A stretch of DNA of 64,000 bases from an uncultured Desulfobacterales bacterium (GTDB lineage: Bacteria; Desulfobacterota; Desulfobulbia; Desulfobulbales; Desulfocapsaceae), in NCBI GenBank assembly GCA_937915545.1, contig CALGIJ010000039.1:134217-198216 (forward strand), read 5' to 3'. Positions within the stretch are counted from its first letter, which is position 1. Every line of letters begins with the position of its first letter. Position numbers and translations under genes: made by a program. Positions 1 to 8,917 of the stretch are shown one piece after another. Below the pieces are notes generated by a model that saw only the letters and a program-made list of their open reading frames with translations, did not search any database and had not been told where the DNA came from.

Positions 1-420
1 TAAAAGGTGTTCCCCATCGGGATAGCCTGGACCACTGCGTCGCAAGAACGTATGCTTAACAGACCTGGCGGGGAAACTCAAGAGGATTCCTCGCCAGGTC
101 CCGTTCCAGGAGGTGACCGCTCCCATTGGGTAAGGGCTCTCCATGGTCGGGAGCGCTCTGCTGGACCTTGAGGGCCATGACTCGTTGCAGAGGAGAGGGA
201 AGCCTTGTGGCGGCCGCGACCTCCCGTCGCAACGAAAGGGCGGAACGGGTACATGCTTTCAGGCTGACCTCTTCCCGGCCGCGACCGGCTTTTCCTCATT
301 GCCCGGCCTCTACCGCCAAGGGAAAGGATTGACAAGACCTTTCGCCATGGGTAAGAATTCCGCAATTGTCAGGCTGCAGGGCTGGGAAATGAAGGGAGGC
401 GCGCGGCGACGAAAGCGAGG
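1..420. other. Window edge and upstream region of the VanY-like gene
   Basis: No complete gene is supported here. A plus-strand frame opens at the window edge and stops at 57-59, so it could be the last 18 codons of a gene lying outside the window; the residues are not recognisable. The rest is GC-rich with only weak competing reading frames. A hairpin at 62-100 is listed separately. A GGGAGG stretch near 395-400 lies too far from the ATG at 421 to be its ribosome binding site. Confidence 0.4.
62..100 (+). terminator. Hairpin, possible terminator of the gene left of the window
   Basis: Bases 62-75 and 87-100 form a 14-bp stem with one mismatch around an 11-base loop. No T-tract follows, so it may be a terminator remnant or a structured 3' end rather than a strong intrinsic terminator. 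Confidence 0.35.
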
Positions 421-1293
421 ATGAATAGAAGAAGCTTCCTGAAAATGACGGTGGCCGGCCTGGTCTGGGCCGGCATCTCACCCTTGGTGGCGGGCGAGGC
501 GCTCCCGGCCGAAGAGGAGGGCGAAGAAGGACTGCTGGGTGATGCGACCTCCCATGGAGGAAGATCCGGGGAGGGCTCGATCAAGGACTATCTCTATAAG
601 GTTCGCAACCCCGATACCGCGTTCGTCGACGATCTCTATCTCGACCAGCGGGAAATGCAGCTGCTGCAAAAGGTGCTGGAGCGGCTGAACCGTCTCTGTG
701 CCTGTGTCGGCGAAGGCAATTTTTCGGTGCTCGGTTTCGATGAAGCCCTGGGAATCGCCAGACGTCAGGAATCCATAGGCGTTTTCGCCTCCGAAGAGTT
801 GGCTTTCATCGAAATGCTCCATAGCCGTGACGCCAGGGACTATGGTTTCTTCGGGACCAAACCGGTGAATTCGCTGACCCATCGCATCGACCCGGCCGAC
901 ATCGTCAAGGTGCCCTATTCCGGCAACTACCTCTTCAAAGGCGATTCGCTGGAAAAATATGGCAGGATCAGGGCGGTCCTGGGAGAGGATGTGATCCTCA
1001 CCTCGGGCATCCGTGGCATCGTCAAGCAGCTCTATCTCTTCCTCAACAAGGCGAGACGTCACGGCGGCAACCTCTCCTTGGCTTCTCGCTCCCTCGCCCC
1101 CCCGGGCTATTCCTACCATGCCGTGGGGGACTTCGACATCGGACAGAAAGGGTTCGGGGTGCACAATTTTACCGAACGCTTCACCTCGACCTCGGTGTAC
1201 CGCGAGCTCATTGAGCGCGGCTATATCGACAACCGTTACTGGCGCGATAACATGCTCGGGGTTCGTTACGAGCCCTGGCACATCAAGCTCTAG
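421..1293 (+). CDS. VanY-like D-alanyl-D-alanine carboxypeptidase (M15B), Tat-type signal
   Basis: Predicted zinc carboxypeptidase trimming D-Ala from peptidoglycan peptides in the periplasm. The N-terminus has a twin-arginine-like RRSFLK at residues 3-8 followed by a hydrophobic stretch to about residue 24. The M15 metal motif SxHxxGxxxD is present as S231, H233, G236 and D239. The EPWH motif near the C-terminus supplies E284 and H287. About 130 residues between signal and catalytic domain are unassigned. At 290 residues it matches VanY/M15B proteins with an N-terminal extension. It converges on the TPR/NTF2-like gene with a 9-base gap. Family call is strong; physiological substrate is inferred. 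Confidence 0.82.
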   Translation: MNRRSFLKMTVAGLVWAGISPLVAGEALPAEEEGEEGLLGDATSHGGRSGEGSIKDYLYKVRNPDTAFVDDLYLDQREMQLLQKVLERLNRLCACVGEGNFSVLGFDEALGIARRQESIGVFASEELAFIEMLHSRDARDYGFFGTKPVNSLTHRIDPADIVKVPYSGNYLFKGDSLEKYGRIRAVLGEDVILTSGIRGIVKQLYLFLNKARRHGGNLSLASRSLAPPGYSYHAVGDFDIGQKGFGVHNFTERFTSTSVYRELIERGYIDNRYWRDNMLGVRYEPWHIKL

Positions 1294-1302
1294 GCGGCCG
1301 GC

Positions 1303-2709
1303 TCATTCTTCGAGCACCTTGAGGATGCGCTCTTCGCTGATCTTCCAGCGCTCCATCTCCCTCACCATGACCAGGGCCTTGTACACCGAGTCGCGGTAGC
1401 TGTCCGATTGAAAATGCTGGGTAAAGGTGATCTGCAGCCGGTCATCGGTCTGCAGGTCGACCACCGGGCTGTCGATTTTCAGGTGGATGAATTTCGGCCG
1501 TGTCAGACTGGCGATGCGCTGATTTTTCCATGTTTCGAGGCTGATCGGGGTGGATGGCGTGAACCGCTCGCTGTAGGCGTCGAGATAGGCGGCGATGTCG
1601 GCCGCCTGCCACGCGTTCTTCCACGCTTCCAGGGCGTAGAATGCTTCGAGCTGCAGGGAAAGGTGCTGCAGCGCCTTGGTAGACGGCTCCGTGTCCTGGG
1701 ATGTCGTTGCGGGTTGTGCCAACTGTGTCGCAGGCTCGGTGGCCTGTGCCGTCAGCACTGCCTGCTTTGCCGCAGGTTCCGTAACCGTTGGCGCCGAGGC
1801 CTGGGGGATGGTCTCCTTGCTGGCTGGGGGCGGTTTCTGTGGCGGTGCGGCGACGAGAGCCCGCCAGGCCTTGATGTCGAAGGGGGCGATTTTCTGGACG
1901 ATGAGCGCCCCCTCTTCACCGGCAATCAACGTCGGGGAGGCGAAGGGCACCTGGTTGCGCAGGCTTGCGGCTGTCGCGGTGTCCTTGATCTCGGCGATGC
2001 CCAAGAGGCCGAAAACCATGTCGCCGCTCTTGTCCTTTTTCAGTTCCAGTTCGAGATTTTCGAAGAGTTTGCCGCCGGCGATCTCGGCGAGAACATTTTT
2101 TGCCTCCTGCTCGGAGGGCAGTTTGATATAGCGAAAAAGCGACCGTTCGGGGGGCAGGAGGAGGAAGTTCTCCGTCGGTTTGGAACTGCGGGTGGCAAGT
2201 TTTTCCTCGAGGCGGCGGCCCTGATGCCCGAGGAGCCGAGCCCTCTGCAGGCTGAGCCAGGCCATGTCGTAATTTTTATTACGGGTGTAGAGTTCGGCCA
2301 GATAGGAGTAGCCGAGGGTGAAGCCCGGATCCTGGGCGAGCAGATCGAGGAACTGCTGCTCCGCTCTGGCATACTGTTTGTCGACGTAATAGAATTTGGC
2401 GAGATCGTATTTGTACCACTTCGAGGTGGGGGCGAGGGCTACCGCCTTCTGCGCTTCGGCGATGGCTTCGGGGATGAGGCCGAGGCCGTAATAGAGAATG
2501 CCGAGGCGCATGTGCAGGGACGGGTGCTTGTCTCCGGCCATGGTCGTGGCTTCCTTCAGGGCGTCGGCGGCCTCGAAGTGTCGATAGGACCTGATAAGCT
2601 CGTTGGCCCTGTCGAGTGGTTCCTTGAACGCCGGGCTTTGCTCGGCTGCCAGGGAGACCGGGAGGGCGAGGAGGAGAGACAACAGCGCAAGGCGGGGCAG
2701 TATGTTCAT
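1303..2709 (-). CDS. Exported TPR protein with C-terminal NTF2-like domain
   Basis: 468-residue protein starting at the ATG read from 2709, which puts a clear signal peptide (hydrophobic run ending SLAA) first; a longer upstream frame adds only non-homologous residues. Residues about 25-190 contain TPR-like helical pairs (repeats such as LGILYYGLGLIPEAIAEAQ). A Pro/Ala/Thr-rich linker spans roughly 290-350. The last 110 residues resemble the NTF2/SnoaL-like domain found at the end of several L,D-transpeptidase and TPR proteins (W..AD..AYL..YS..F followed by TW...R). It is likely periplasmic and probably scaffolds cell-envelope enzymes; the adjacent VanY-like peptidase fits that. No catalytic residues are evident. 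Confidence 0.72.
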   Translation of the reverse strand: MNILPRLALLSLLLALPVSLAAEQSPAFKEPLDRANELIRSYRHFEAADALKEATTMAGDKHPSLHMRLGILYYGLGLIPEAIAEAQKAVALAPTSKWYKYDLAKFYYVDKQYARAEQQFLDLLAQDPGFTLGYSYLAELYTRNKNYDMAWLSLQRARLLGHQGRRLEEKLATRSSKPTENFLLLPPERSLFRYIKLPSEQEAKNVLAEIAGGKLFENLELELKKDKSGDMVFGLLGIAEIKDTATAASLRNQVPFASPTLIAGEEGALIVQKIAPFDIKAWRALVAAPPQKPPPASKETIPQASAPTVTEPAAKQAVLTAQATEPATQLAQPATTSQDTEPSTKALQHLSLQLEAFYALEAWKNAWQAADIAAYLDAYSERFTPSTPISLETWKNQRIASLTRPKFIHLKIDSPVVDLQTDDRLQITFTQHFQSDSYRDSVYKALVMVREMERWKISEERILKVLEE

Positions 2710-2837
2710 GGCTGTCTCGACGGTGGGAGTTGGCCGCTGTCGCTCCATGAAGAGCGATGACGGACGGTTGGTGGTGATGGAATCCGCTGGCGAGGTGGCC
2801 GCGTGCCGTGAAGTGTACGTCATTGCGGCATATGTTC

Positions 2838-2867
2838 TCGACGATACGGAAAATCGTATATCGTCGA
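2838..2867. promoter_or_regulatory. Inverted repeat in the divergent promoter region
   Basis: A perfect 9-bp inverted repeat (2838-2846 and 2859-2867, arm TCGACGATA) encloses a second shorter one (ATACG/CGTAT). It lies between the divergent TPR/NTF2-like and ExeA-OmpA genes. It could be an operator or a transcript hairpin; the regulator is unknown. Confidence 0.4.
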
Positions 2868-2993
2868 TACCTTACAGTGTGCTGAAAAAAATTGCAATGT
2901 TGGCATGTTAGTGTTAGGTAAAGATTCCTGTATGAGCTATTGGGGCAGTCTTTGTCTGCCTAACCATCTTTGCTGCTTTCACAACGGATGACT

Positions 2994-4928
2994 ATGTATA
3001 GGGCATTTTTCAACCTGCAGTGCAAACCATTCGAGGTGGCGCCCGACGCCACATTCCTCTGGCTGGGGGAAAAGCACCGCGAGGCGCTCGCCGCCCTGCG
3101 TTACGGTATTCTCGAGAACAAGGGCTTCCTGCTCTTTACCGGGGAGGCCGGCATTGGCAAGACGACTCTGGTCAACGCCCTCCTCGCCAGCCTCGACGAC
3201 TCTGTGGTGGCGGCGGTGATCACCGATCCGGCGCGGGAGCGTCTTGAGTTCTACAATGCCATCGCCGCCAGCTTTGGCCTTGCCAGGGAGTTCACCTCAA
3301 AGGTGGAATTTCTCCTGCAGTTCAGCCATTTCCTGCACAAGTCCGGTGATGAAGGGAAAAAAGTCCTGCTGCTTATCGACGACTGCCAGCGCCTCAGTCA
3401 AGAGATGCTCGAGGAACTTCGCCTGCTCTCCAATATTGAGAAGGCCGACGCCAAACTGATCAATATCTTTTTCGTCGGGCAACGGGAATTCAACGATACC
3501 CTCGTGCAACCGCATAACCGTGCCCTGCGCCAGCGGCTCACCGTCAAAGTCGATCTCGTACCCTTCTCCGTCGAGGAAAGCGAAGTCTACATCGATCATC
3601 GCCTGAAAGTGGCCGGCAGTGCGGAAAAGATCTTTTCCACCGCTGCGGTGCGGCGCATCCACCAATACGCCATGGGCGTGCCCAGGCGTCTCAACATCAT
3701 CTGCGACCATGCCTTGGTGGCGGCCTTTGTCCAGGGCAGGCGTAACATCGACGAACAGATTGTCGAGGAATGCGCGCAGAAGCTCAATTTGCCCCTGAAA
3801 CCGACCTCGCTGGATTTTGCCGGCCTTGAGAAGGAGAAGAGCCATCTGCAGCATTTCCGCGGCCGTTTCACCCCCGGAGCAGGTGCTTCCCCTGGGGTGG
3901 TCACCGGCTTCAACCTTGAGAGGCAGCGCCGATTCCCGCTGTGGCAGGTCGGGGCTGTCGGCCTGGTGGCCGCAGGGTTTGCTCTGGCGTTCTGGCAGTA
4001 TGGATCAGGCCCGGATAGCGGGGCAGTGGTCGAGCCCGTCAAAGTGATGGAGCGTGTCGAGGTGGAGAAGGAGGGCGGGCAGGGGAGCCCGCCGCTGGCA
4101 GGGCAGATGGGGCAGCCTCCTGCCGGGACGGGTGACGGCAGGGCGGTGGAGCTGAAGGACGTTATCCCTGCCAAGCCGGCTGACCATGATGACAGCGTCT
4201 CGGTTGCGGCTGCAGAGAGTTCGGCCGGACAGTCGGCGGTGACGATTGTCTCCGCCGCACCCCTGTTGCCGGCTATTGGCGGGGAGTCTGCGGTGACGGC
4301 TGTATCGGCCGCGCCCTTATTGCCGGTTGGTGGCGGTCAGCTTCCCAGTCCTGCGGTCAACCTGCTCTTGGGGGACAAGCCCCCCAGTCCTTCGCGGCCT
4401 GCGGCTGCGTCGGCCGAGGGCTCCTCAGGAGGTGACGAAACGCCGCTGCCGCCGGTGGTTTCGGCCTCGTCAGTGCCGTCAACAGCTGGCGAGCAAGATC
4501 CAGCGGCAAAAACCGTGGCGGCAGCCACCCCCATGCCCTCGACCAGCCCCGACAGCAGCGATCAGGGCGTGGCCGCCGTTGCCCTGCCAGCCAAGGTGGT
4601 CCTCCCCCTTGCCGCCAACTCGCGCGAACTCACCGTCGAGGGCAAAGCCGAACTGCGTGACTTCATCGACAAGCTCAAAGCTGTCCCGCAACGACGGATA
4701 CTGGTCAAGGGCTATGTCTCCTCGTCGACCGCCTCGGCCGAAAACACCAGGCTGTCGGAAAAACGTGCCGAGGGGGTGCGCAAGCTCCTCGTCGCCAGCG
4801 GCATCGAGGCGCGGCGTATTGAAGTCATGGGCATGGGGATAGAGGAGCCGATCGCCTCCAATGCCACTGCCGAGGGCAGGACGAAAAACCGACGCGTCGA
4901 GATCGTCGTTCTCGAAAACGGCCGCTGA
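2994..4928 (+). CDS. ExeA/GspA-type AAA ATPase fused to a C-terminal OmpA peptidoglycan-binding domain
   Basis: 644-residue inner-membrane ATPase. Residues 1-270 are an ExeA-family AAA domain: the start MYRAFF is typical, Walker A is GEAGIGKTT (50-58), and Walker B is LLLIDDCQRL near 120. A single membrane helix follows at about 305-325, then some 200 residues of Pro/Ala/Ser-rich periplasmic linker. The C-terminal 105 residues are an OmpA-like domain with the expected LSEKRAEGVRKLL and NRRVEI elements. ExeA proteins normally bind peptidoglycan through a PG_binding_1 domain and help assemble the type II secretin; here OmpA seems to take that role. ATG codons at 2988 and 2994 and a TTG at 2970 are in frame; 2994 matches the family start. 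It stands alone and convergent with the next gene. Confidence 0.85.
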   Translation: MYRAFFNLQCKPFEVAPDATFLWLGEKHREALAALRYGILENKGFLLFTGEAGIGKTTLVNALLASLDDSVVAAVITDPARERLEFYNAIAASFGLAREFTSKVEFLLQFSHFLHKSGDEGKKVLLLIDDCQRLSQEMLEELRLLSNIEKADAKLINIFFVGQREFNDTLVQPHNRALRQRLTVKVDLVPFSVEESEVYIDHRLKVAGSAEKIFSTAAVRRIHQYAMGVPRRLNIICDHALVAAFVQGRRNIDEQIVEECAQKLNLPLKPTSLDFAGLEKEKSHLQHFRGRFTPGAGASPGVVTGFNLERQRRFPLWQVGAVGLVAAGFALAFWQYGSGPDSGAVVEPVKVMERVEVEKEGGQGSPPLAGQMGQPPAGTGDGRAVELKDVIPAKPADHDDSVSVAAAESSAGQSAVTIVSAAPLLPAIGGESAVTAVSAAPLLPVGGGQLPSPAVNLLLGDKPPSPSRPAAASAEGSSGGDETPLPPVVSASSVPSTAGEQDPAAKTVAAATPMPSTSPDSSDQGVAAVALPAKVVLPLAANSRELTVEGKAELRDFIDKLKAVPQRRILVKGYVSSSTASAENTRLSEKRAEGVRKLLVASGIEARRIEVMGMGIEEPIASNATAEGRTKNRRVEIVVLENGR

Positions 4929-4963
4929 CCTCCCTTTGCGGCGTTTCTACCGTCTGTTCTCCC

Positions 4964-5356
4964 TCAGAAGGAACGGAACGCCGCTTCCGGCACTCTCCCG
5001 AGAAAGACCTTGGTGCAGATGAGCACGTTTCTCGGGGTATCTCCGGCCTGGATGCGCAGCAGGCCTTCGCGGATGATGATCTTCTTGAGCAGTTCCCTCC
5101 CATTGGACTGATTGTAGTAGATGTCCGAGTCGAGAATGTCCTTGATGTTGTCGGCTTCCACCCTGTCGATAATCAGCTGAACACCGAGATTGAAGAAAGA
5201 ATCCTTGATTTGCGGCAACTCGTTTTCGAGGGCCAGCACTCCCTGCTTGGTGGTCAGTTCGGCGAGCTTTTTCAGTTGTTGGATGATGGGGACGAGGGAT
5301 TCCTGGTCCTCGAGGCTGCAGGATGCCTTGGCGGCAAGGGCGAGATCTCGTATCAT
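4964..5356 (-). CDS. Small cytosolic protein with a MotA-like segment
   Basis: 130-residue soluble protein without membrane helices. The middle (KQGVLALENEL, then FFNLGVQLIIDRVEADNIKDIL) resembles the cytoplasmic loop of MotA/PomA stators, which carry an eGllaLE...F...glqlivDG signature. The four stator membrane helices are absent, so it cannot itself be an ion channel. It may be a regulator or a relic domain. It lies alone between the ExeA-OmpA gene and the cyd operon. The resemblance is by eye and function is unknown. Confidence 0.6.
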   Translation of the reverse strand: MIRDLALAAKASCSLEDQESLVPIIQQLKKLAELTTKQGVLALENELPQIKDSFFNLGVQLIIDRVEADNIKDILDSDIYYNQSNGRELLKKIIIREGLLRIQAGDTPRNVLICTKVFLGRVPEAAFRSF

Positions 5357-5809
5357 GGTGTCCTTGGTGTCTGTGGAGGGGCGGGCGGGGCTGTACGGCG
5401 GAGCCTGGCGACGGTGCCACTGTGCCCGGCATTCGGCATCCGCGGGTCATGTCGATCCGATTCCGGCGAGTTGGCTGCAAGCCGCCGCTGGAGGCTGAAA
5501 GTGTAGCGTATCGCGCTTGTCGGCGTCAACCCACAGGCGAGAAAAAGCATTTTGTCATCCATCCCTCGTGCGAATGATTCTTATTGCCTTGACGTGAAGA
5601 GTAAAATTTGGGTAAGGTAGGCAGCAACGAAAGGTCCTCTGTGTCTACTTTTGCGCCGGTCAGCCTCAGGCCGTCCTCCTGATCAGAGGCAGGAGACGGT
5701 GGATGCCAGCCGGCCGTTCGGCCCAGGCCCATCTCCACTCCCTCGGGGCACCGCGAAACAGGGATGGAGAGTGCCAGGAGCGGGGCCTTTGCCCCCTGAA
5801 GGAGCGATT
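5357..5809 (+). promoter_or_regulatory. Intergenic region upstream of the cytochrome bd operon
   Basis: About 450 bases without a credible gene. The 5530-5630 part is AT-richer and holds a possible sigma-70 -35 box TTGACG (5589-5594), with a poor -10 candidate around 5612-5618. An AT-rich partial palindrome (5571-5587) faintly resembles a Fur box but is not convincing. The promoter of the bd operon is expected here. Confidence 0.35.
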
Positions 5810-6055
5810 ATGAACGACAACCTGCTGCGGCGCTGCTACACTTTTTATCGCGACGGCTTTCGCGCCATGACCGTCGGCCGCACCCTGTGGAAAATCATCG
5901 CCATCAAGCTCCTGGTGATGTTTGCCGTTCTCAAGGTTTTTTTCTTTCCTGATTTTTTGAATACGACGTTCGACAACGATCAACAACGGGCCGACCATGT
6001 GCTGCAGCAGCTCACCGGGGCGGCGGAACACACTGAACAGAGGAGGATGCGGTAA
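5810..6055 (+). CDS. DUF4492 protein of the cytochrome bd operon
   Basis: 81-residue protein with one membrane helix (about residues 28-45, IIAIKLLVMFAVLKVFFF) preceded by a basic amphipathic stretch (YRDGFRAMTVGRTLW), the pattern of DUF4492 proteins encoded just upstream of cydA. The ATG at 5810 has a good AAGGAG site about 6 bases before it. Its TAA shares one base with the cydA ATG, so translation is probably coupled. A role in assembly or stability of the oxidase is inferred from context. Confidence 0.8.
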   Translation: MNDNLLRRCYTFYRDGFRAMTVGRTLWKIIAIKLLVMFAVLKVFFFPDFLNTTFDNDQQRADHVLQQLTGAAEHTEQRRMR

Positions 6056-7587
6056 TGGGTGAATTGGATCTGGGCATGGTGAACTGGGCGCGGGCGCAGT
6101 TCACCTTGACGGCGATGTACCACTGGCTGTTCGTGCCGATTACGCTGGGGCTGTCGTTCCTCTGCGCGTTTTTCGAGACGATCTATGTCCGTACCGGCAA
6201 GGAGGAGTGGAAGCGGCTGACCAAGTTCTGGATGACGCTCTTCGGCATCAACTTCGCCATCGGCGTGGCCACCGGCATCATTCTCGAGTTCGAGTTCGGC
6301 ACCAACTGGTCCAACTACTCGTGGATGGTGGGCGATATTTTCGGCGCGCCGCTGGCTATCGAGGGCATCTTCGCCTTCTTTATTGAGGCGACCTTCTTCG
6401 CGGTGATGTTCTTTGGCTGGGAGCGGACCTCCAAAGGCTTCCATCTCTTCTCCACCTGGATGGTGGCCATCGGCTCGAACCTCTCCGCCTTGTGGATTCT
6501 CGTCGCCAACAGCTGGATGCAATACCCGGTGGGCATGGTCTTCAACCCCGACAGCGCCCGCTTCGAGATGCAGAACATCTGGGAGGTGATCCTCTCGCCG
6601 GTGGCGGTGGCCAAGTTCACCCACACCACCAGCTCGAGCTTCGTCGTCGGTGCGCTGTTCGTCATCGCCGTGTCGTCCTATTATCTCCTCAAGAAGCGGC
6701 ATATCGACATGGCCAAGAAGTCGATCCTCGTCGCCTCGGTCTTCGGCCTCCTTTCCGGCCTCTTCACCGCCTTCACCGGAGATGAATCGGCCTTTGTCAA
6801 CGCCTCGACGCAGCCGATGAAGCTGGCCGCCTACGAGGGGCTCTACAAGGGCAGCCGGGGCGCCGACATCGTCGCCTTCGGCATGCTCACCCCGGGCAAG
6901 AAGACGGGCGACGGGCAGGAACCCTTCGCCTTCGAGATCTCCATCCCGCGGGGGCTGGCCCTGCTCGCCACCCGCGAGTGGAATGGTTATGTGCCGGGCA
7001 TCGAGGACCTCGTCTACGGCAACAGCGCCGAAGGCCTGGTCGGCGCCGCCGACAAGATCGAGCGGGGCAAGAAGGCCATCGCCGACCTCGCCGCCTACAA
7101 GGCGGCGCGCAAGGCGGGGGACGATGCCGCCGGCAAGGCTGCGCTGGAGCGCTTCAATGTCAACAAGGACTATCTCGGTTATGGCTATATGACCCGTCCC
7201 GAGGAGATCGTCCCGCCGGTGGCCTCGACCTACTACTCCTTCCACTATATGGTCTACGTCGGCACGTTCATCATCTTTCTCATGCTCTTCTTCCTCAAGG
7301 CCGGCCTCAGCGATCGCCTCCCCGAGAACCGCCTGCTGCTGCGCCTCGGGGTGGCCTCCTTCTTCCTTGCCTACCTCGCCTCGGAGATGGGCTGGGTGGT
7401 GGCCGAAGTCGGCCGTCAGCCCTGGGCCATTCAGGACATGCTGCCGGTGAAGATGGCGGCCACCAATATCGGCTCCGGCCACGTGCAGGGCACTTTCCTG
7501 CTCTTCTTCATCCTCTTCGCCGTGCTGCTGCTGGCGGAGATCAAGATAATGCTCAAGCAGATCAAAATAGGACCGGAGGTTGCGTGA
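6055..7587 (+). CDS. cydA: Cytochrome bd quinol oxidase subunit I
   Basis: 510-residue integral membrane subunit carrying hemes b558, b595 and d and the quinol site; it oxidises quinol and reduces O2 to water. Features seen: the N-terminal FTLTAMYHWLFVPITLGLS helix with the heme histidine, the H in AKFTHTTSSS (heme b558 ligand region), the GRQPW motif after ASEMGWVVAEV, and a Q-loop region (about 255-355) with charged residues. Subunit length is normal. It is followed immediately by cydB. In an anaerobe it would serve oxygen detoxification or microaerobic respiration. Confidence 0.96.
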   Translation: MGELDLGMVNWARAQFTLTAMYHWLFVPITLGLSFLCAFFETIYVRTGKEEWKRLTKFWMTLFGINFAIGVATGIILEFEFGTNWSNYSWMVGDIFGAPLAIEGIFAFFIEATFFAVMFFGWERTSKGFHLFSTWMVAIGSNLSALWILVANSWMQYPVGMVFNPDSARFEMQNIWEVILSPVAVAKFTHTTSSSFVVGALFVIAVSSYYLLKKRHIDMAKKSILVASVFGLLSGLFTAFTGDESAFVNASTQPMKLAAYEGLYKGSRGADIVAFGMLTPGKKTGDGQEPFAFEISIPRGLALLATREWNGYVPGIEDLVYGNSAEGLVGAADKIERGKKAIADLAAYKAARKAGDDAAGKAALERFNVNKDYLGYGYMTRPEEIVPPVASTYYSFHYMVYVGTFIIFLMLFFLKAGLSDRLPENRLLLRLGVASFFLAYLASEMGWVVAEVGRQPWAIQDMLPVKMAATNIGSGHVQGTFLLFFILFAVLLLAEIKIMLKQIKIGPEVA

Positions 7588-7588
7588 T

Positions 7589-8722
7589 ATGATCGGAAAG
7601 CTGGATATAACGACACTGCAACAGCTGTGGTGGATCCTCTGTTCGGTGGTGGGATCCCTCTTTCTCTTTCTCAATTTTGTCCAGGGCGGGCAGACCCTGC
7701 TCTGGCAGGTGGCTAAAGACGACCGCGAAAAGTCTTTGATCATCAACTCCCTGGGACGCAAGTGGGAACTGACCTTCACTACGCTGGTGCTCTTCGGTGG
7801 CGCCCTCTTTGCGGCTTTTCCGAAGTTCTACGCGACGAGCTTTGGCGGCGCCTACTGGGTGTGGATTCTTATCCTCTTCACCTTTATCGTCCAGGCGGTG
7901 AGCTACGAGTATCGCAAGAAACCCAACAACCTCCTCGGCGAGAAGACCTACGAGCTCTTCCTCTTCGTCAACGGCTCGGTGGGCATCCTGCTCATCGGCG
8001 CGGCGGTGGGCACCTTCTTCACTGGCTCCAACTTTACCCTCAACGCCTATAACCAGGTGGCCTGGACTCACCCCCTGCGCGGGCTCGAGGCCGCTTTCTC
8101 GCTGTTCAACCTCAGCCTCGGACTGTTCCTCGTCTTCAATGCCCGGGTGCTCGGGGCGATGTACCTGGTTAACAACATCGATTTCAAGGGGCTGCCGCAG
8201 TTCGAGGCCCGGGTGCGCAGATCCTGCCTGAGCAGCTTCCTCCTCTCGCTGCCCTTTTTACTCTACGTGGTGGTCGGCCTGGTCTTCTTCGACGGCTTCG
8301 GCGTCGGCAAGGACGGCGCGGTGGCCATGGTGGCTGGCAAGTACCTCGGCAATCTCCTCGCCATGCCGCTGGTGCTGGTGCTGCTGCTCGCCGGCCTCTT
8401 CCTCGTCATCCTCGGGGTGACGCGCACCGGTCTCGCCAAATCGACCACCGGCATCTGGTTCGGCGGCCTGGGTACGGTTCTTGTCGGCCTGGCGGTGTTT
8501 TTCACCGCCGGTTTCAACGACACCCCGTTCTACCCCTCCAAGGCCGACCTGCAGTCGAGCCTGACCATCTACAATGCCTCGTCGAGCCACTATACGCTGA
8601 CGGCGATGACCTACGTGGCCCTGGCCATCCCCTTCGTTCTCGCCTATATCGCCTATGTGTGGCGCCTTATGGATGCCCGCAAGATCGACGAGCGCGACCT
8701 GGCCGACAAGAAGGCCTATTGA
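7589..8722 (+). CDS. cydB: Cytochrome bd quinol oxidase subunit II
   Basis: 377-residue, multi-helix partner of CydA. The start at 7589 follows a GGAGG at 7575-7579; an upstream TTG at 7580 is less likely. The N-terminus (LQQLWWILCSVVGSLFLFLNFVQGG) and the FYPSKADLQSSLTIYNASSS loop near the end are typical CydB features. It overlaps nothing but lies one base after the cydA stop, so both are in one transcript. Confidence 0.95.
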   Translation: MIGKLDITTLQQLWWILCSVVGSLFLFLNFVQGGQTLLWQVAKDDREKSLIINSLGRKWELTFTTLVLFGGALFAAFPKFYATSFGGAYWVWILILFTFIVQAVSYEYRKKPNNLLGEKTYELFLFVNGSVGILLIGAAVGTFFTGSNFTLNAYNQVAWTHPLRGLEAAFSLFNLSLGLFLVFNARVLGAMYLVNNIDFKGLPQFEARVRRSCLSSFLLSLPFLLYVVVGLVFFDGFGVGKDGAVAMVAGKYLGNLLAMPLVLVLLLAGLFLVILGVTRTGLAKSTTGIWFGGLGTVLVGLAVFFTAGFNDTPFYPSKADLQSSLTIYNASSSHYTLTAMTYVALAIPFVLAYIAYVWRLMDARKIDERDLADKKAY

Positions 8723-8750
8723 ACCGTCAACTCAATTTGAGGAGCACAAG

Positions 8751-8843
8751 ATGGCTGCAGTATTACTCATCGGCTGGGTCGCCCTGATCGTCGTCGCTTA
8801 TAAGGCGGCGGTGGCATTGCTGATCAAGACCAACAACCTGTAG
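8751..8843 (+). CDS. Single-helix CydX-like small subunit
   Basis: 30-residue peptide, essentially one membrane helix (residues 3-24) ending KTNNL, with a GAGGAG ribosome site before the ATG at 8751. Position directly after cydB and before the operon terminator matches CydX/CydH/CbdX-type subunits that stabilise the bd oxidase. The sequence does not show the classical CydX W-Y motif clearly, so family assignment rests on size, topology and location. Confidence 0.72.
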   Translation: MAAVLLIGWVALIVVAYKAAVALLIKTNNL

Positions 8844-8868
8844 AAAAGATCCTGGCGTGTTTTTGCAT

Positions 8869-8917
8869 CCCGGCCGTGGGGGAGCGTCGCTCCCCCACGG
8901 CCGGGTTTTTTATTTTC
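8869..8917 (+). terminator. Strong intrinsic terminator of the cyd operon
   Basis: Bases 8869-8885 pair perfectly with 8889-8905 (17 bp, GC-rich, three-base loop) and are followed by a T-rich run at 8906-8915. It also sits at the 3' end of the converging pgpA gene. Confidence 0.92.

Noticed and set aside
5571..5587. Fur-box-like AT-rich sequence upstream of the bd operon
   Set aside because: Too few matches to the 19-bp Fur consensus to support.
5980..7779. 599-codon minus-strand frame opposite cydA
   Set aside because: Antisense shadow of a clear cydA gene; composition is His/Glu/Gly-rich typical of reversed GC-rich codons and has no recognisable domain.
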